Positions 44,390 through 52,981 of a stretch of 64,000 nt of DNA are shown piece after piece. Origin of the DNA: JAWXUU01 sp044426045 (GTDB lineage Bacteria > Bacillota > Clostridia > Christensenellales > CAMQZB01); assembly GCA_044426045.1 (NCBI GenBank), contig JAWXUX010000011.1, positions 1 through 64,000 of the forward strand, in the 5' to 3' direction. Within the stretch, counting starts at the first letter, position 1. Every line of letters begins with the position of its first letter. A program made the position numbers and the translations under genes. The notes beneath the pieces are model-generated. The model was not told the DNA's origin, did no database searches, and saw nothing but the letters and a program-made list of their open reading frames with translations.

Positions 44390-44418
44390 AGAGCACCTTT
44401 AAATTCGGTGCTCTTTTT
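44390..44418 (+). terminator. Hairpin between argH and the heparinase-like gene
   Basis: AGAGCACC (44390-44397) pairs with GGTGCTCT (44407-44414), followed by T5 on the plus strand. On the minus strand, the direction of both genes, the T-run is missing, so it may act as an mRNA hairpin rather than a strict terminator. Confidence 0.5.
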
Positions 44419-44439
44419 CTCATCTATTAAAAATATTGT

Positions 44440-45825
44440 TTAAAAATTGAATGTTTTTAGGAAATCTTTGCAATACGCGATTTGGTCAGAAACACATTGC
44501 GGACTTGGAGAGCCCATTGATGTGCGTTTTTTCACGCACTGCATGATATCAACTGCTTCAAAGATATCCTCTTCGAAAAGTTCGGATTTTGTTTTGTACC
44601 ACGCGAGAGGGAGTGTGTTCATTGTGTGATTTTGGTCGATACAATCGGCAACTAGCTCGCCTGTGATTTTATATGCCGTTCTGAAAGGCATGCCTTTTTT
44701 CACGAGATAATCCGCACAATCCGTTGCATTAACAAAGCCTTTTTGCACCGCAAGAAGCATGTTATCTTCACGAAGGCGCATTGTTGCAAGCATTTTATCA
44801 AAGATTGGAATACAATTTTTCACGGTTTTCACGCTGTCGAAAATGCCTTCTTTATCTTCTTGCATATCTTTGTTATAGGCAAGTGGAAGACCTTTCATCA
44901 CCGTTAGAATACCCATGAGATTGCCATACACCCTGCCTGTTTTTCCGCGGATTAGTTCTGGGATATCTGGGTTTTTCTTTTGTGGCATGATTGAAGAGCC
45001 TGTTGAATAGGCATCGTCGAGTTCCACAAACTTGAATTCCCAACTGCACCACATGATGACTTCTTCGGAAAATCTTGAAAGGTGCATCATGATTGTTGAA
45101 ATGGCAGATCCAAGTTCGATAACGAAATCTCTATCAGAAACGCCGTCAAGGCTGTTTTGGGCTGGTCTTTCAAAGCCTAGAAGTTGGGCAGTTTGGTTGC
45201 GGTCAATATCATATGTTGTGCCCGCAAGCGCGCAAGAGCCAAGTGGGCAGACATTTGTTCTTTTGTAGCAATCGCAAAGTCGCTGTTTATCGCGCATGAA
45301 CATTTGGGCATACGCCATCATCACGTGAGCAAATGTCACGGGTTGAGCACGTTGCAAATGTGTGTAGCCTGGCATAACAACTTCTTTTGTTTTTTCCGCA
45401 ATGTCGCAAAGGGTTTCGAGAAGGCTTGAAAGCAAGCTTGAAATTTCCATTGTTTGGTTTTTGAGATACATGCGAAGGTCAAGCGCCACTTGATCGTTAC
45501 GGCTTCTTGATGTGTGAAGGCGTTTGCCCGCATCGCCAATGCGTTTTGTGAGCTCCGCTTCGATAAACATGTGGATATCTTCCGCTGTCATGTCAAAATC
45601 GAGTTCACCATTTTGAAGTTCTTCAAGTATTTTCGCAAGTCCATCTTTTATTTTTTCCGCATCTTCATTTGAAATGATACCCTTTGTCGCAAGCATTGTT
45701 GCGTGCGCAATACTGCCCGTGATATCTTCAGCAAACATCACGCAGTCAAACGATATTGACGAGTTGAAATCATTCGTTTCTTCAGCAAGAGATTTCTTAA
45801 ATCTTCCACTCCACATTTTTTCCAT
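44440..45825 (-). CDS. argH: Argininosuccinate lyase
   Basis: The last arginine-biosynthesis step: argininosuccinate to arginine and fumarate. 461 residues with MWSGRFKKSLAEETNDFNSSI, TSRSRNDQVALDLRMYL, GYTHLQRAQPVTFAHVM and the signature GSSIMPQKKNPD. No argG is adjacent, so it stands apart from other arg genes. It has a perfect-consensus promoter and is followed by a hairpin. Confidence 0.96.
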   Translation of the reverse strand: MEKMWSGRFKKSLAEETNDFNSSISFDCVMFAEDITGSIAHATMLATKGIISNEDAEKIKDGLAKILEELQNGELDFDMTAEDIHMFIEAELTKRIGDAGKRLHTSRSRNDQVALDLRMYLKNQTMEISSLLSSLLETLCDIAEKTKEVVMPGYTHLQRAQPVTFAHVMMAYAQMFMRDKQRLCDCYKRTNVCPLGSCALAGTTYDIDRNQTAQLLGFERPAQNSLDGVSDRDFVIELGSAISTIMMHLSRFSEEVIMWCSWEFKFVELDDAYSTGSSIMPQKKNPDIPELIRGKTGRVYGNLMGILTVMKGLPLAYNKDMQEDKEGIFDSVKTVKNCIPIFDKMLATMRLREDNMLLAVQKGFVNATDCADYLVKKGMPFRTAYKITGELVADCIDQNHTMNTLPLAWYKTKSELFEEDIFEAVDIMQCVKKRTSMGSPSPQCVSDQIAYCKDFLKTFNF

Positions 45826-45865
45826 ATTTTTCTTATCCTTATAACGTTTTTTTCTTTACATTATA

Positions 45866-45894
45866 ATTATAAGGCAAAGAGGGAGGGATGTCAA
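45866..45894 (-). promoter_or_regulatory. Consensus sigma-A promoter of argH
   Basis: Minus strand TTGACA (45889-45894), 17-bp spacer, TATAAT (45866-45871): both hexamers and the spacing are perfect. Confidence 0.8.
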
Positions 45895-45918
45895 TAGAAA
45901 ATGAGGGGAAATTTTATA

Positions 45919-46143
<225 letters not shown>

Positions 46144-46147
<4 letters not shown>

Positions 46148-46617
46148 CTAACTGGAATAATCTTCACGTTCGCATATGTCGCGTTGGTTTCGCTGGAGAT
46201 TACTTCATAGATTTGTGCGACTTCGGTTTGGGTTAGTTCGTCGGCTTTGACAATTACGTTTATATCGTCGCTGTCGTATGACATTGTCACCACAACATCT
46301 TCAAAACCTTTTGCACCGATAAGGCTTTCAAGAGTTAGCTCGGCATCCATAACGGCGACTATGCTCATTTTTTGTGCGGCGGCGTCGGCGAGAACTTCGG
46401 CGTCAAGCGATTCTGTTGCTATTATTGAATCGAGATTTAAAAGCTGTTCTTGTCTTGTTGTTGTGCGCTCGCTTCTGTATTCAGAAAAATAATCTGAAAC
46501 TGTGATATCCTCGCTTGCCGTCACGTCTGTTGACAAAAGCACGTTCACATAAACTGTTGCGACAAGCAAAAACACTAAACACACTGATACTACTATTTTC
46601 TTTCTTTTTGACATCAT
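46144..46617 (-). CDS. spoIIIAH: Stage III sporulation protein AH (SpoIIIAH)
   Basis: SpoIIIAH sits in the mother-cell membrane and meets SpoIIQ of the forespore to form the feeding-tube channel. The 157-residue protein has a cytoplasmic KRKK start, one membrane helix (VVSVCLVFLLVATVYVNVLL), a linker, then the C-terminal ring-forming domain with EQLLNLDSIIATESLDAEVLADAAAQKM and VIVKADELTQTEVAQIYEVIS. It ends the spoIIIA operon; the stop is embedded in the HFP6 hairpin. Confidence 0.9.
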
Positions 46618-46737
46618 GGATAACTACCTCCGACCATCTGCTTTTTATTTGCGAAACATCGAAAACGCTTCCGTGTTTCTTCTTATGCCCTATCTTATGA
46701 GAAGGCTTTTTTATTTAGAACTGTTTTGAACTTTTTT

Positions 46738-47172
46738 TTATCCCGATTTCACTGCCACTTTTGAAAGTGGCACGCTTGCAAGCTCGCAAATGGCAAAGCC
46801 TATTTCTTCGGCGGTTTCTTTCGTGAGCGTTTCGCTTGAAGTTGCGGTTATCAATGTTATTTCTTCGCCGTCAAAATCGCACTGGATTTCTGCGGTTATG
46901 CCGTTTTCTGCAAGGCATGTTTCGATGGTGCTTTCAATCACAAAAACATATTGGCTGTCGACAATTTCGATATAACCTTCATTTATCGTGGGGGTTGAAA
47001 GGTCTAGCGTTTCTGATGATAAAAGTTCAGCAATTGGGATAACCATGATTGTTGAAACGGATATTCCGATTGCTAGGCGGGCGAATTTTTTCATGGACTC
47101 GCTTGAAACGAGAACCTCGCACACAACCGAAAGTACCGCAGCCCCTGCGAGGGTGAGAAGAATTTCTTGCAT
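46738..47172 (-). CDS. spoIIIAF: Stage III sporulation protein AF (SpoIIIAF)
   Basis: 144 residues with two N-terminal membrane helices (ILLTLAGAAVLSVVCEVLV and LAIGISVSTIMVIPIAELL) and a soluble domain of about 90 residues ending in an EEIGFAICELASVPLSKVAV ring-building-like motif. It is placed after spoIIIAE as expected. It is shorter than the Bacillus protein. The next gene is spoIIIAH; no spoIIIAG is present in the 120-bp gap. Confidence 0.82.
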   Translation of the reverse strand: MQEILLTLAGAAVLSVVCEVLVSSESMKKFARLAIGISVSTIMVIPIAELLSSETLDLSTPTINEGYIEIVDSQYVFVIESTIETCLAENGITAEIQCDFDGEEITLITATSSETLTKETAEEIGFAICELASVPLSKVAVKSG

Positions 47173-47269
47173 GTTTCCTCCTTGTTTTATGACTGGTTTT
47201 AGCTAGCAATCCATTTATTAAACTAGCTGTCCCCTTATCTGCTGTTCCCTTATCTTATTGGCAATTATT

Positions 47270-48469
47270 TTATAAAATCATGTTTGTGCCAATCAAAAGC
47301 ATGATTATCGCAATGCAGTACATAAAAAGCACGGCGATATAGGCAACGGAGATAAGGGATAGTGATTTTGCCACGCTTTTGAAAAGCCCCGACACTTCTT
47401 TTGGTGAGAAAAGCGAAGTGAGTGCCCCTGACAGCTTGAAAAGAAGTGACACGCACACGAGTTTAGAAAGTGGTGCAAGAAGCGTAGCAAAGGCGAGAAT
47501 AACAAAGCCCACGCCCACTGCGTTTTTCAGAAGAACGCCCGAAAGCAAAATAAGATCGAAACCGTCGCGGACATATGAGCCTATCACGGGAACGGAATTT
47601 GAGATTGCGTATTTTGCCGTGCGATATGAAACAGAATCAAACCCTCCCGCCGATATTCCGCCAAGTGCCATGACGGCTGAAAAAATCGTGAACACCACAC
47701 CAAGGGCAGTTTTTGACACCGAAAGGAAAAAATCCGCAAGGGCGGAAAAGTTCATTTGTGGAGAGAGTGAATTTATCATGTTTATTCCAAAAATAAACAA
47801 AAACATGGGGAAAATATATCCCGCAACGAGTTTCAAAATCACATTTGACAAAATATAAAACAGCGGTGAAAAGCAAGAGGCACTCGCCGTGCCACCGAGG
47901 GCATAAACCAATGTTATCAAGATTGGGAACACCGTTTCCGCTTGAAGCGAGAGGGCGTTTATGCCCGTTTCAACTTCCGTTGCAACGGCGAGAACTGTTG
48001 GGGTTATCACCGCAATTATCACGAGATTTAAGGCGAGCGACAGCAGTTTTTGCATGTCGGATTTTATAAAGTCGCCCGCGAAATTTGAAAGCACCGAAAC
48101 CAAGATTGTCACCGCGATTATTGTCACAAAGGTTGGCAAAAGTGATTTTAGATCGGAAAAAAACACTTCGAAAATCCCCGAAAAAAGGGTTTGTCCGTCC
48201 GCGAAATATTCACCATTCAAAAGTGACACCACGCATGAATAAAAACCCCCCGAAATGATTGTTTCACTTTCGCCCATTTCAAGAAATTCGTCGAAATATG
48301 ACAGTTCAAGCGAATTTAGCTGACCTGATAAAATTTCCGAAAACTCGCTTTCTGTTTCTTCGTCAGATTCGGGAAAAAGGTCGAAATCGCTTGCGTCAAG
48401 TGCCATTGTTTTTATTGGAAAAGCGGTGATTGTCAAAAGAAGTGCGAGTGCGATTATTATTTTTTTCAC
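47270..48469 (-). CDS. spoIIIAE: Stage III sporulation protein AE (SpoIIIAE)
   Basis: A polytopic membrane protein, 399 residues, with a signal-peptide-like start (MKKIIIALALLLTITAFPIKTMA) and about eight further helices including LVYALGGTASASCFSPLFYILSNVI and AVMALGGISAGGFDSVSYRTAKYAISNSVPVIG. It belongs to the SpoIIIA complex in the mother-cell membrane during engulfment. The start is GTG at 48469, overlapping the spoIIIAD stop, with GGGAGG six bases upstream. Confidence 0.93.
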   Translation of the reverse strand: MKKIIIALALLLTITAFPIKTMALDASDFDLFPESDEETESEFSEILSGQLNSLELSYFDEFLEMGESETIISGGFYSCVVSLLNGEYFADGQTLFSGIFEVFFSDLKSLLPTFVTIIAVTILVSVLSNFAGDFIKSDMQKLLSLALNLVIIAVITPTVLAVATEVETGINALSLQAETVFPILITLVYALGGTASASCFSPLFYILSNVILKLVAGYIFPMFLFIFGINMINSLSPQMNFSALADFFLSVSKTALGVVFTIFSAVMALGGISAGGFDSVSYRTAKYAISNSVPVIGSYVRDGFDLILLSGVLLKNAVGVGFVILAFATLLAPLSKLVCVSLLFKLSGALTSLFSPKEVSGLFKSVAKSLSLISVAYIAVLFMYCIAIIMLLIGTNMIL

Positions 48470-48849
48470 AGCAGACCTCCCACGATGGTGATGAAGTTTT
48501 CAATCAGCGGAATTGTTTGCAAAAGAACTGTTATTTTGCCAAAAATTCGCACTTTTGAAGCGAGAGTCGCCGTCCCTGCTTCTTCGCAAATGCTTCCAGC
48601 TAGCTCGGAAATATAGGCAACACCCACGATTTTCAGAACGCTTTCAAAAAGGGTTGTGTCGATTTTTGCCATTTCAAAGACATCAGATAGCTGTTCGAAA
48701 GCGGAAATTGCCGAGCCAAGAACCGACATTGCAAGAAGTATTGAACACGCGATTGAAAGGAGAATTCCAATCTGTTTTTCTTGGTTTTTCACCACCATTA
48801 TAACAATGCAAAACACGACGGCGCACGTCGCAAATTTTATCAGTTCCAT
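48466..48849 (-). CDS. spoIIIAD: Stage III sporulation protein AD (SpoIIIAD)
   Basis: 127 residues, with four predicted helices (FATCAVVFCIVIMVV, IGILLSIACSILLAMSVLGSAI, VLKIVGVAYISELAGSICEEAG and a C-terminal one). The motif YISELAGSICEEAG is typical. Its ATG lies two bases beyond the spoIIIAC stop and has no good ribosome binding site, so translation probably depends on coupling. Confidence 0.93.
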   Translation of the reverse strand: MELIKFATCAVVFCIVIMVVKNQEKQIGILLSIACSILLAMSVLGSAISAFEQLSDVFEMAKIDTTLFESVLKIVGVAYISELAGSICEEAGTATLASKVRIFGKITVLLQTIPLIENFITIVGGLL

Positions 48850-48850
48850 A

Positions 48851-49045
48851 TCAAAACGAGAAAACTAATTTGATTGTTTCAAGCAGTGTTGAAAGCATGT
48901 CAACAATAAGCATCAAAACAATTATCAGCCCGCCAAGGCTTACAAGTCCCGCAATTTCGCCAAGGTCGGATTTTTTCAAGACTTGGCAAATTATTGAAAC
49001 GAGAATGCCTATCCCCGCGATTTTAAAAATGATATCAACTTCCAT
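48851..49045 (-). CDS. spoIIIAC: Stage III sporulation protein AC (SpoIIIAC)
   Basis: A 64-residue protein with two membrane helices (IIFKIAGIGILVSIICQVL and IAGLVSLGGLIIVLMLIVDML), as expected for SpoIIIAC. I chose ATG 49045, five bases after AAGGGG; a GTG six bases upstream lies within the ribosome binding site. It follows the spoIIIAB stop by a few bases. Confidence 0.92.
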   Translation of the reverse strand: MEVDIIFKIAGIGILVSIICQVLKKSDLGEIAGLVSLGGLIIVLMLIVDMLSTLLETIKLVFSF

Positions 49046-49054
49046 ATTCACCCC

Positions 49055-49495
49055 TTAAAGCCACAAAATCCCAATGAGCAGTCCAAATAAAATTCCGAGT
49101 TTCTGGCTTGTCTCACCTTTTTGTTTCAGCTGTTTTTTCGCGTTTTCAAGCGAGGCTTGATTTCTTTTTTCAAACGCTTCAAGCTTTGATTTCGCCGTTA
49201 CCGTTTCGCACGTTTCAATTTCCAAAAGCAGTGCTTTCAAATCAGCAGTTTCCTTTGGCATTTCGCCCCCAAGTTCGCTTTTTTCAAGCAAGATATCAGA
49301 AAGTGGCGTTTTGAATGGGTAGGCAAGAAGAATTTCCGCCGTCGGACGTTTGAAGTGGGTTATGTTTTCTTCAATAACAGTTGCAACATCGGAAATTTCT
49401 TGCAAAATTTCCACCCTTTTTTTATAGTCCTTGCAGATATAAACCCCACAAAGCCAGCCAACGACTGTCCATATTATTAAAAAAGCTATTTTCAT
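49055..49495 (-). CDS. spoIIIAB: Stage III sporulation protein AB (SpoIIIAB)
   Basis: 146 residues: N-terminal membrane helix (IAFLIIWTVVGWLCGVYI), a long helical soluble part (RVEILQEISDVATVIEEN, ETCETVTAKSKLEAFEKR) and a C-terminal hydrophobic segment (LGILFGLLIGILWL). This matches SpoIIIAB, whose soluble part is related to type II/IV secretion platform proteins and partners the SpoIIIAA ATPase. ATG after AAGGATATAAAAGT. Confidence 0.88.
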   Translation of the reverse strand: MKIAFLIIWTVVGWLCGVYICKDYKKRVEILQEISDVATVIEENITHFKRPTAEILLAYPFKTPLSDILLEKSELGGEMPKETADLKALLLEIETCETVTAKSKLEAFEKRNQASLENAKKQLKQKGETSQKLGILFGLLIGILWL

Positions 49496-49505
49496 ACTTT
49501 TATAT

Positions 49506-49544
49506 CCTTATATATTTTCCTTATATATTTTCCTTATATATATT
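49506..49544. repeat. 13-bp unit (3 copies) spanning the spoIIIAA stop
   Basis: CCTTATATATTTT at 49506 and 49519, and a third copy from 49532. The spoIIIAA stop (49521-49523) lies in the second copy and the repeat also multiplies the AAGGA ribosome binding site before spoIIIAB. Confidence 0.88.
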
Positions 49545-50384
49545 TATTTCACGAAAGTTTTCGTCGAGCACAGCTTCAACTGTGCCTTTGCCGTTTTTTT
49601 CAGATAAAATGACGTATCTTTGGAAAATTTCCCCCTTGAAAACCTCGCTGTTTTTATAATCTTGGATATTTCTGCCGTGAAATGATGCATATATTGCAAT
49701 CCCCGCCATTCTTGCCTTTTCAAGAAGTCCCGCATCTAGCGAATAAAACATTTCGTCGATCATGATAACGTGGGGGGAAAAGAGGCGGATTGCGATTTCA
49801 AAGGCTTTGTTTTTCTTAGCAAACCGCATTGTATCCACGTTTGGAAGGTTTTCGGTTGCACCCAAAAATTCCCCCCGCTCGTCGCACAAAAACACTTTTT
49901 TATTTTTGGGAAACGCCGTCAAAATCTTTTTCAAAAATGTGGTCTTACCCACCCCGTAAGGGGAAATGACCAGCGTTGAAAGGGTGTTTTTTGCAATGTT
50001 GCTCGCGTGAACGCATGGAGTGATTTCACCTTGGAATGGCAATCTGAGTGCAAGCGATGTGATATCAGAAATTGAGGAAATTTCCCCCGACAGATAGCCA
50101 CAATTTCCGCAAACGCCCAATCTTGCACCGTTTTTTGTGAGAAATCCTTCCTTGATTTCCACTTCTTTTGAAAAAAATGAGCCGTTGGTGAAATTTTGCA
50201 CCAGCGTTTTTATATCGGATTTTTCAATCATGATTTTTTTGCCAAGTGGCGAAACTGCCTCCATCATTTCACCGCAATATTCCACTTGCAGTGGGCTTCC
50301 AATGCGCAGGCGAAGTTCGGTGAGATTTTCCCTTTTATAATGTGAAACTGCTTTTGCGAGTTCTTGTCCAATTAAATTTTCCAT
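49521..50384 (-). CDS. spoIIIAA: Stage III sporulation protein AA (SpoIIIAA ATPase)
   Basis: The cytoplasmic ATPase of the SpoIIIA channel, 287 residues, related to secretion ATPases. Seen: ELRLRIGSPLQVEYCGE near the N-terminus, Walker A SPYGVGKTTFLKKIL (family usually GPPxxGKTT), DERGEFLG, HVIMIDEMF (Walker B) and MAGIAIYASFHGRNIQDYKN. First gene of the operon AA-AB-AC-AD-AE-AF-AH. No ribosome binding site is visible before its ATG and the candidate promoter is very close, so its transcript may be nearly leaderless. Confidence 0.93.
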   Translation of the reverse strand: MENLIGQELAKAVSHYKRENLTELRLRIGSPLQVEYCGEMMEAVSPLGKKIMIEKSDIKTLVQNFTNGSFFSKEVEIKEGFLTKNGARLGVCGNCGYLSGEISSISDITSLALRLPFQGEITPCVHASNIAKNTLSTLVISPYGVGKTTFLKKILTAFPKNKKVFLCDERGEFLGATENLPNVDTMRFAKKNKAFEIAIRLFSPHVIMIDEMFYSLDAGLLEKARMAGIAIYASFHGRNIQDYKNSEVFKGEIFQRYVILSEKNGKGTVEAVLDENFREINIYKENI

Positions 50385-50479
50385 AAGTCAATATATGTGC
50401 TTATCGCAAATTTTAGACATCAAATTTTGCAAAAAATACTGATTTTGCATTGTTTTTCACTCTATCGCCTTTTATTTTG

Positions 50480-50508
50480 TTGATTTTTTAACAAGAATTA
50501 TATATAAT
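50480..50508 (+). promoter_or_regulatory. Promoter of serC-serA
   Basis: Plus strand TTGATT (50480-50485), 17-bp spacer, TATAAT (50503-50508), 53 bp before the serC start. Confidence 0.6.
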
Positions 50509-50561
50509 TATATGTATTATACATTTTTGAAAATATTATTATTATTTTAAAGGAGCTTAAA

Positions 50562-51641
50562 ATGAGAAAAGTTTACAATTTTTCGGCTGGTCCATCAATG
50601 CTTTTTGACGATGTTTTGAAAAAAGCACAAAGCGAAATCCTTGATTATAAGGAAACTGGCATGAGCGTTATGGAAATGAGTCACAGAAGTGCACCATACA
50701 TGGAAATTTCCAAGAAAACACAAGACCTTTTTAAAGAGGTTTTGAATATTCCTGAAGGTTATTCGGTATTGCTTTTGCAAGGGGGCGCTAGCATGCAATT
50801 TGAAGCAGTTTGTTTGAACCTTATGAACTCATCGAAAAAAGCTGACTATATTGTGACTGGTAACTTCGCAAAAAAAGCTTTTTCTGAAGCGAAAAAATTC
50901 GGCGAGGCTGTTTGCGTTGCTTCTTCAGCAGATAAAAACTTTACATACATCCCTGATGTTGACAAAATTGAATATTCTGCTGATGCGGATTATCTTCACA
51001 TCACTCACAACAACACTATTTTTGGAACAAAATATTCAAAACTTCCAAAAGTTGCAACTAAACTCGTTTGCGACATGTCTTCAAGCATACTAAGTGAAGA
51101 AATGGATTTTTCTGCTTACGATTTGGTTTATGCGGGTGCACAAAAGAACATCGGACCTGCGGGGCTCACTGTTGTTATTGTTAAAGATGAAATTATCGGA
51201 AACGAACGTGACATTTGCCCAACTATGCTTAAATATTCAATCCATAAGGATAATGACAGCCTTTATAACACTCCTCCTGCATATTCAATTTATATGGCTA
51301 TGCTAACTCTTGAGCACATCAAGGAAATGGGCGGTGTTAAAGCTATTCAAAAAATCAATGAATATAAAGCTGGTCTTTTATATGATTATATCGACGGTTG
51401 CGATTTTTATCAAAATCCAGTTGAAAAAGAATTCAGATCACTCATGAACGTGCCTTTCACAACTCCTTCAGCAGAGCTTGATGCGAAATTTGTTAAAGAA
51501 GCAAAAGCGTTTGGTCTTGAATCAATCAAAGGTCACCGTTTGGTTGGCGGTATGCGTGCTTCTATTTATAACGCAATGCCAGTTGAAGGCGTTGAAACGC
51601 TTATCACATTCATGAAAAAATTTGCTAGCGAAAACGCTTAA
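50562..51641 (+). CDS. serC: Phosphoserine aminotransferase
   Basis: SerC converts 3-phosphohydroxypyruvate to phosphoserine with glutamate and PLP. 359 residues: KVYNFSAGPSMLFDDVLKKAQ, LLLQGGASMQFEAVCLNL, and the PLP lysine in YAGAQKNIGPAGLTVVIV. The gene lies 24 bp before serA, giving an adjacent first two steps of serine synthesis; serB is not in the window. ATG after AAAGGAGC. Confidence 0.97.
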   Translation: MRKVYNFSAGPSMLFDDVLKKAQSEILDYKETGMSVMEMSHRSAPYMEISKKTQDLFKEVLNIPEGYSVLLLQGGASMQFEAVCLNLMNSSKKADYIVTGNFAKKAFSEAKKFGEAVCVASSADKNFTYIPDVDKIEYSADADYLHITHNNTIFGTKYSKLPKVATKLVCDMSSSILSEEMDFSAYDLVYAGAQKNIGPAGLTVVIVKDEIIGNERDICPTMLKYSIHKDNDSLYNTPPAYSIYMAMLTLEHIKEMGGVKAIQKINEYKAGLLYDYIDGCDFYQNPVEKEFRSLMNVPFTTPSAELDAKFVKEAKAFGLESIKGHRLVGGMRASIYNAMPVEGVETLITFMKKFASENA

Positions 51642-51665
51642 TCGCTGGGATAAAGGGAAATAAAA

Positions 51666-52826
51666 ATGAAAAAGATTTTAAAACTTAATGAAATTAGCCC
51701 AGTTGCTAATTCAATTTTCACAGATTACGAATATTCAAAAGATATCGAAAACCCATGCGGTATTATGCTCCGCTCTTTCAAAATGCACGATTATGTTATG
51801 CCAGAATCTCTTCTTGCTGTCGCTCGTGCGGGGGCTGGAACAAATAATATTCCAATCGAGGTTTGCAGTGAAAAAGGTATTGTTGTTTTCAACACTCCTG
51901 GTGCAAACGCAAACGCTGTTAAAGAGCTCACAATTTGCGCGCTTTTAATGTCTTCAAGAAAAGTTTGCCAAAGTTATGTTTGGGCGGAAGGTCAAAAAGA
52001 AGTTGGAGCAGACGTTCCAAAGCTTGTTGAAAAAGAAAAAGCAAGATTTGGTGGCCCTGAAATTGCCGGCAAAACTCTTGGCGTTATCGGTCTTGGTGCG
52101 ATTGGTGCAATGGTTGCAAACGCTTGTTGCGACCTTGGAATGGAAGTTCTTGGATATGACCCATATATTTCCGTTGAATCTGCTTGGGGACTTTCAAAAC
52201 AAGTTACTCACGTGACTGATTTTAATGAATTGATTTCAAAATGCGATTATATTTCAATCCACGTTCCTCTTGTTTCTGGAACAAAAGAATGTATCAACAG
52301 CGAAAGTATCAACAGAATGAAAAACGGCGTGAGAATCATCAACTGCTCTCGTGGCGAACTTGTTGATAACACTGCAATCGTTGAGGCTTGCGAAAGCGGA
52401 AAAGTTGCTTGTTATGTGACTGATTTCCCTTGCGCTGAAGTGATTGGATATGAAAATATCATCACTATTCCTCACCTTGGTGCTTCAACTCCTGAAGCGG
52501 AAGATAACTGTGCTGTTCTTGCGGGAAAACAACTCACTGATTATCTTGAAAATGGTAACATCAAAAATTCTGTTAACTTCCCTGCTGTTTCAATGGCGAG
52601 AAGTGGCGATGTGAGAATTTCTATCGTTCACAAAAACGTTAAAAACACTCTTTCAAAACTCACTTCAATCATTTCAGAATTGGGTCTTAACATCGCAAAC
52701 ATGGCAAATGCTTCAAAGGGCGATTTTGCTTATTCACTTTTCGATATCGATGGCGACCTTGCTGGAAGCGATATTGAAAAATTCGAGGAAGTTGAAGGCG
52801 TTATTAAAGCAAGAATTTTGAGATAG
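51666..52826 (+). CDS. serA: D-3-phosphoglycerate dehydrogenase
   Basis: SerA oxidises 3-phosphoglycerate, the first step of serine synthesis. 386 residues: AVARAGAGTNNIPIE, NAD-binding GKTLGVIGLGAIGAMVANAC, catalytic Arg in NCSRGELVD, Glu region and HLGASTPEAEDNCAVLAG with the catalytic His; a C-terminal ACT domain (SIVHKNVKNTLSKLTSIISELGLNI) for likely serine feedback. It is the second gene of serC-serA and ends before a strong terminator. Confidence 0.97.
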   Translation: MKKILKLNEISPVANSIFTDYEYSKDIENPCGIMLRSFKMHDYVMPESLLAVARAGAGTNNIPIEVCSEKGIVVFNTPGANANAVKELTICALLMSSRKVCQSYVWAEGQKEVGADVPKLVEKEKARFGGPEIAGKTLGVIGLGAIGAMVANACCDLGMEVLGYDPYISVESAWGLSKQVTHVTDFNELISKCDYISIHVPLVSGTKECINSESINRMKNGVRIINCSRGELVDNTAIVEACESGKVACYVTDFPCAEVIGYENIITIPHLGASTPEAEDNCAVLAGKQLTDYLENGNIKNSVNFPAVSMARSGDVRISIVHKNVKNTLSKLTSIISELGLNIANMANASKGDFAYSLFDIDGDLAGSDIEKFEEVEGVIKARILR

Positions 52827-52855
52827 TTTATATCACAATTTCTTTTTATATTTAA

Positions 52856-52870
52856 GGGCACTTCTAAAAA
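52856..52870 (+). mobile_element. Solo end of the M2 family
   Basis: GGGCACTTCTAAAAA, identical to 15 bp of the M2-a terminal repeat, preceded by TTAA. The rest of the element is missing; the serA terminator follows directly. Confidence 0.55.
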
Positions 52871-52872
52871 TA

Positions 52873-52908
52873 AAACAGTTACAAGATTTTGTCTTGTAAC
52901 TGTTTTTT
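52873..52908 (+). terminator. Intrinsic terminator after serA
   Basis: AAACAGTTACAAGA pairs with TCTTGTAACTGTTT, a 14-bp stem with a short T-rich loop, followed by a T-run. Confidence 0.85.
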
Positions 52909-52981
52909 TATTTGCTTTATTTGTTTTTGTTTTGTTTGTTTGCTTTATTTTTTGCTTTTTATTTTTGTTTTTATTTTTATT

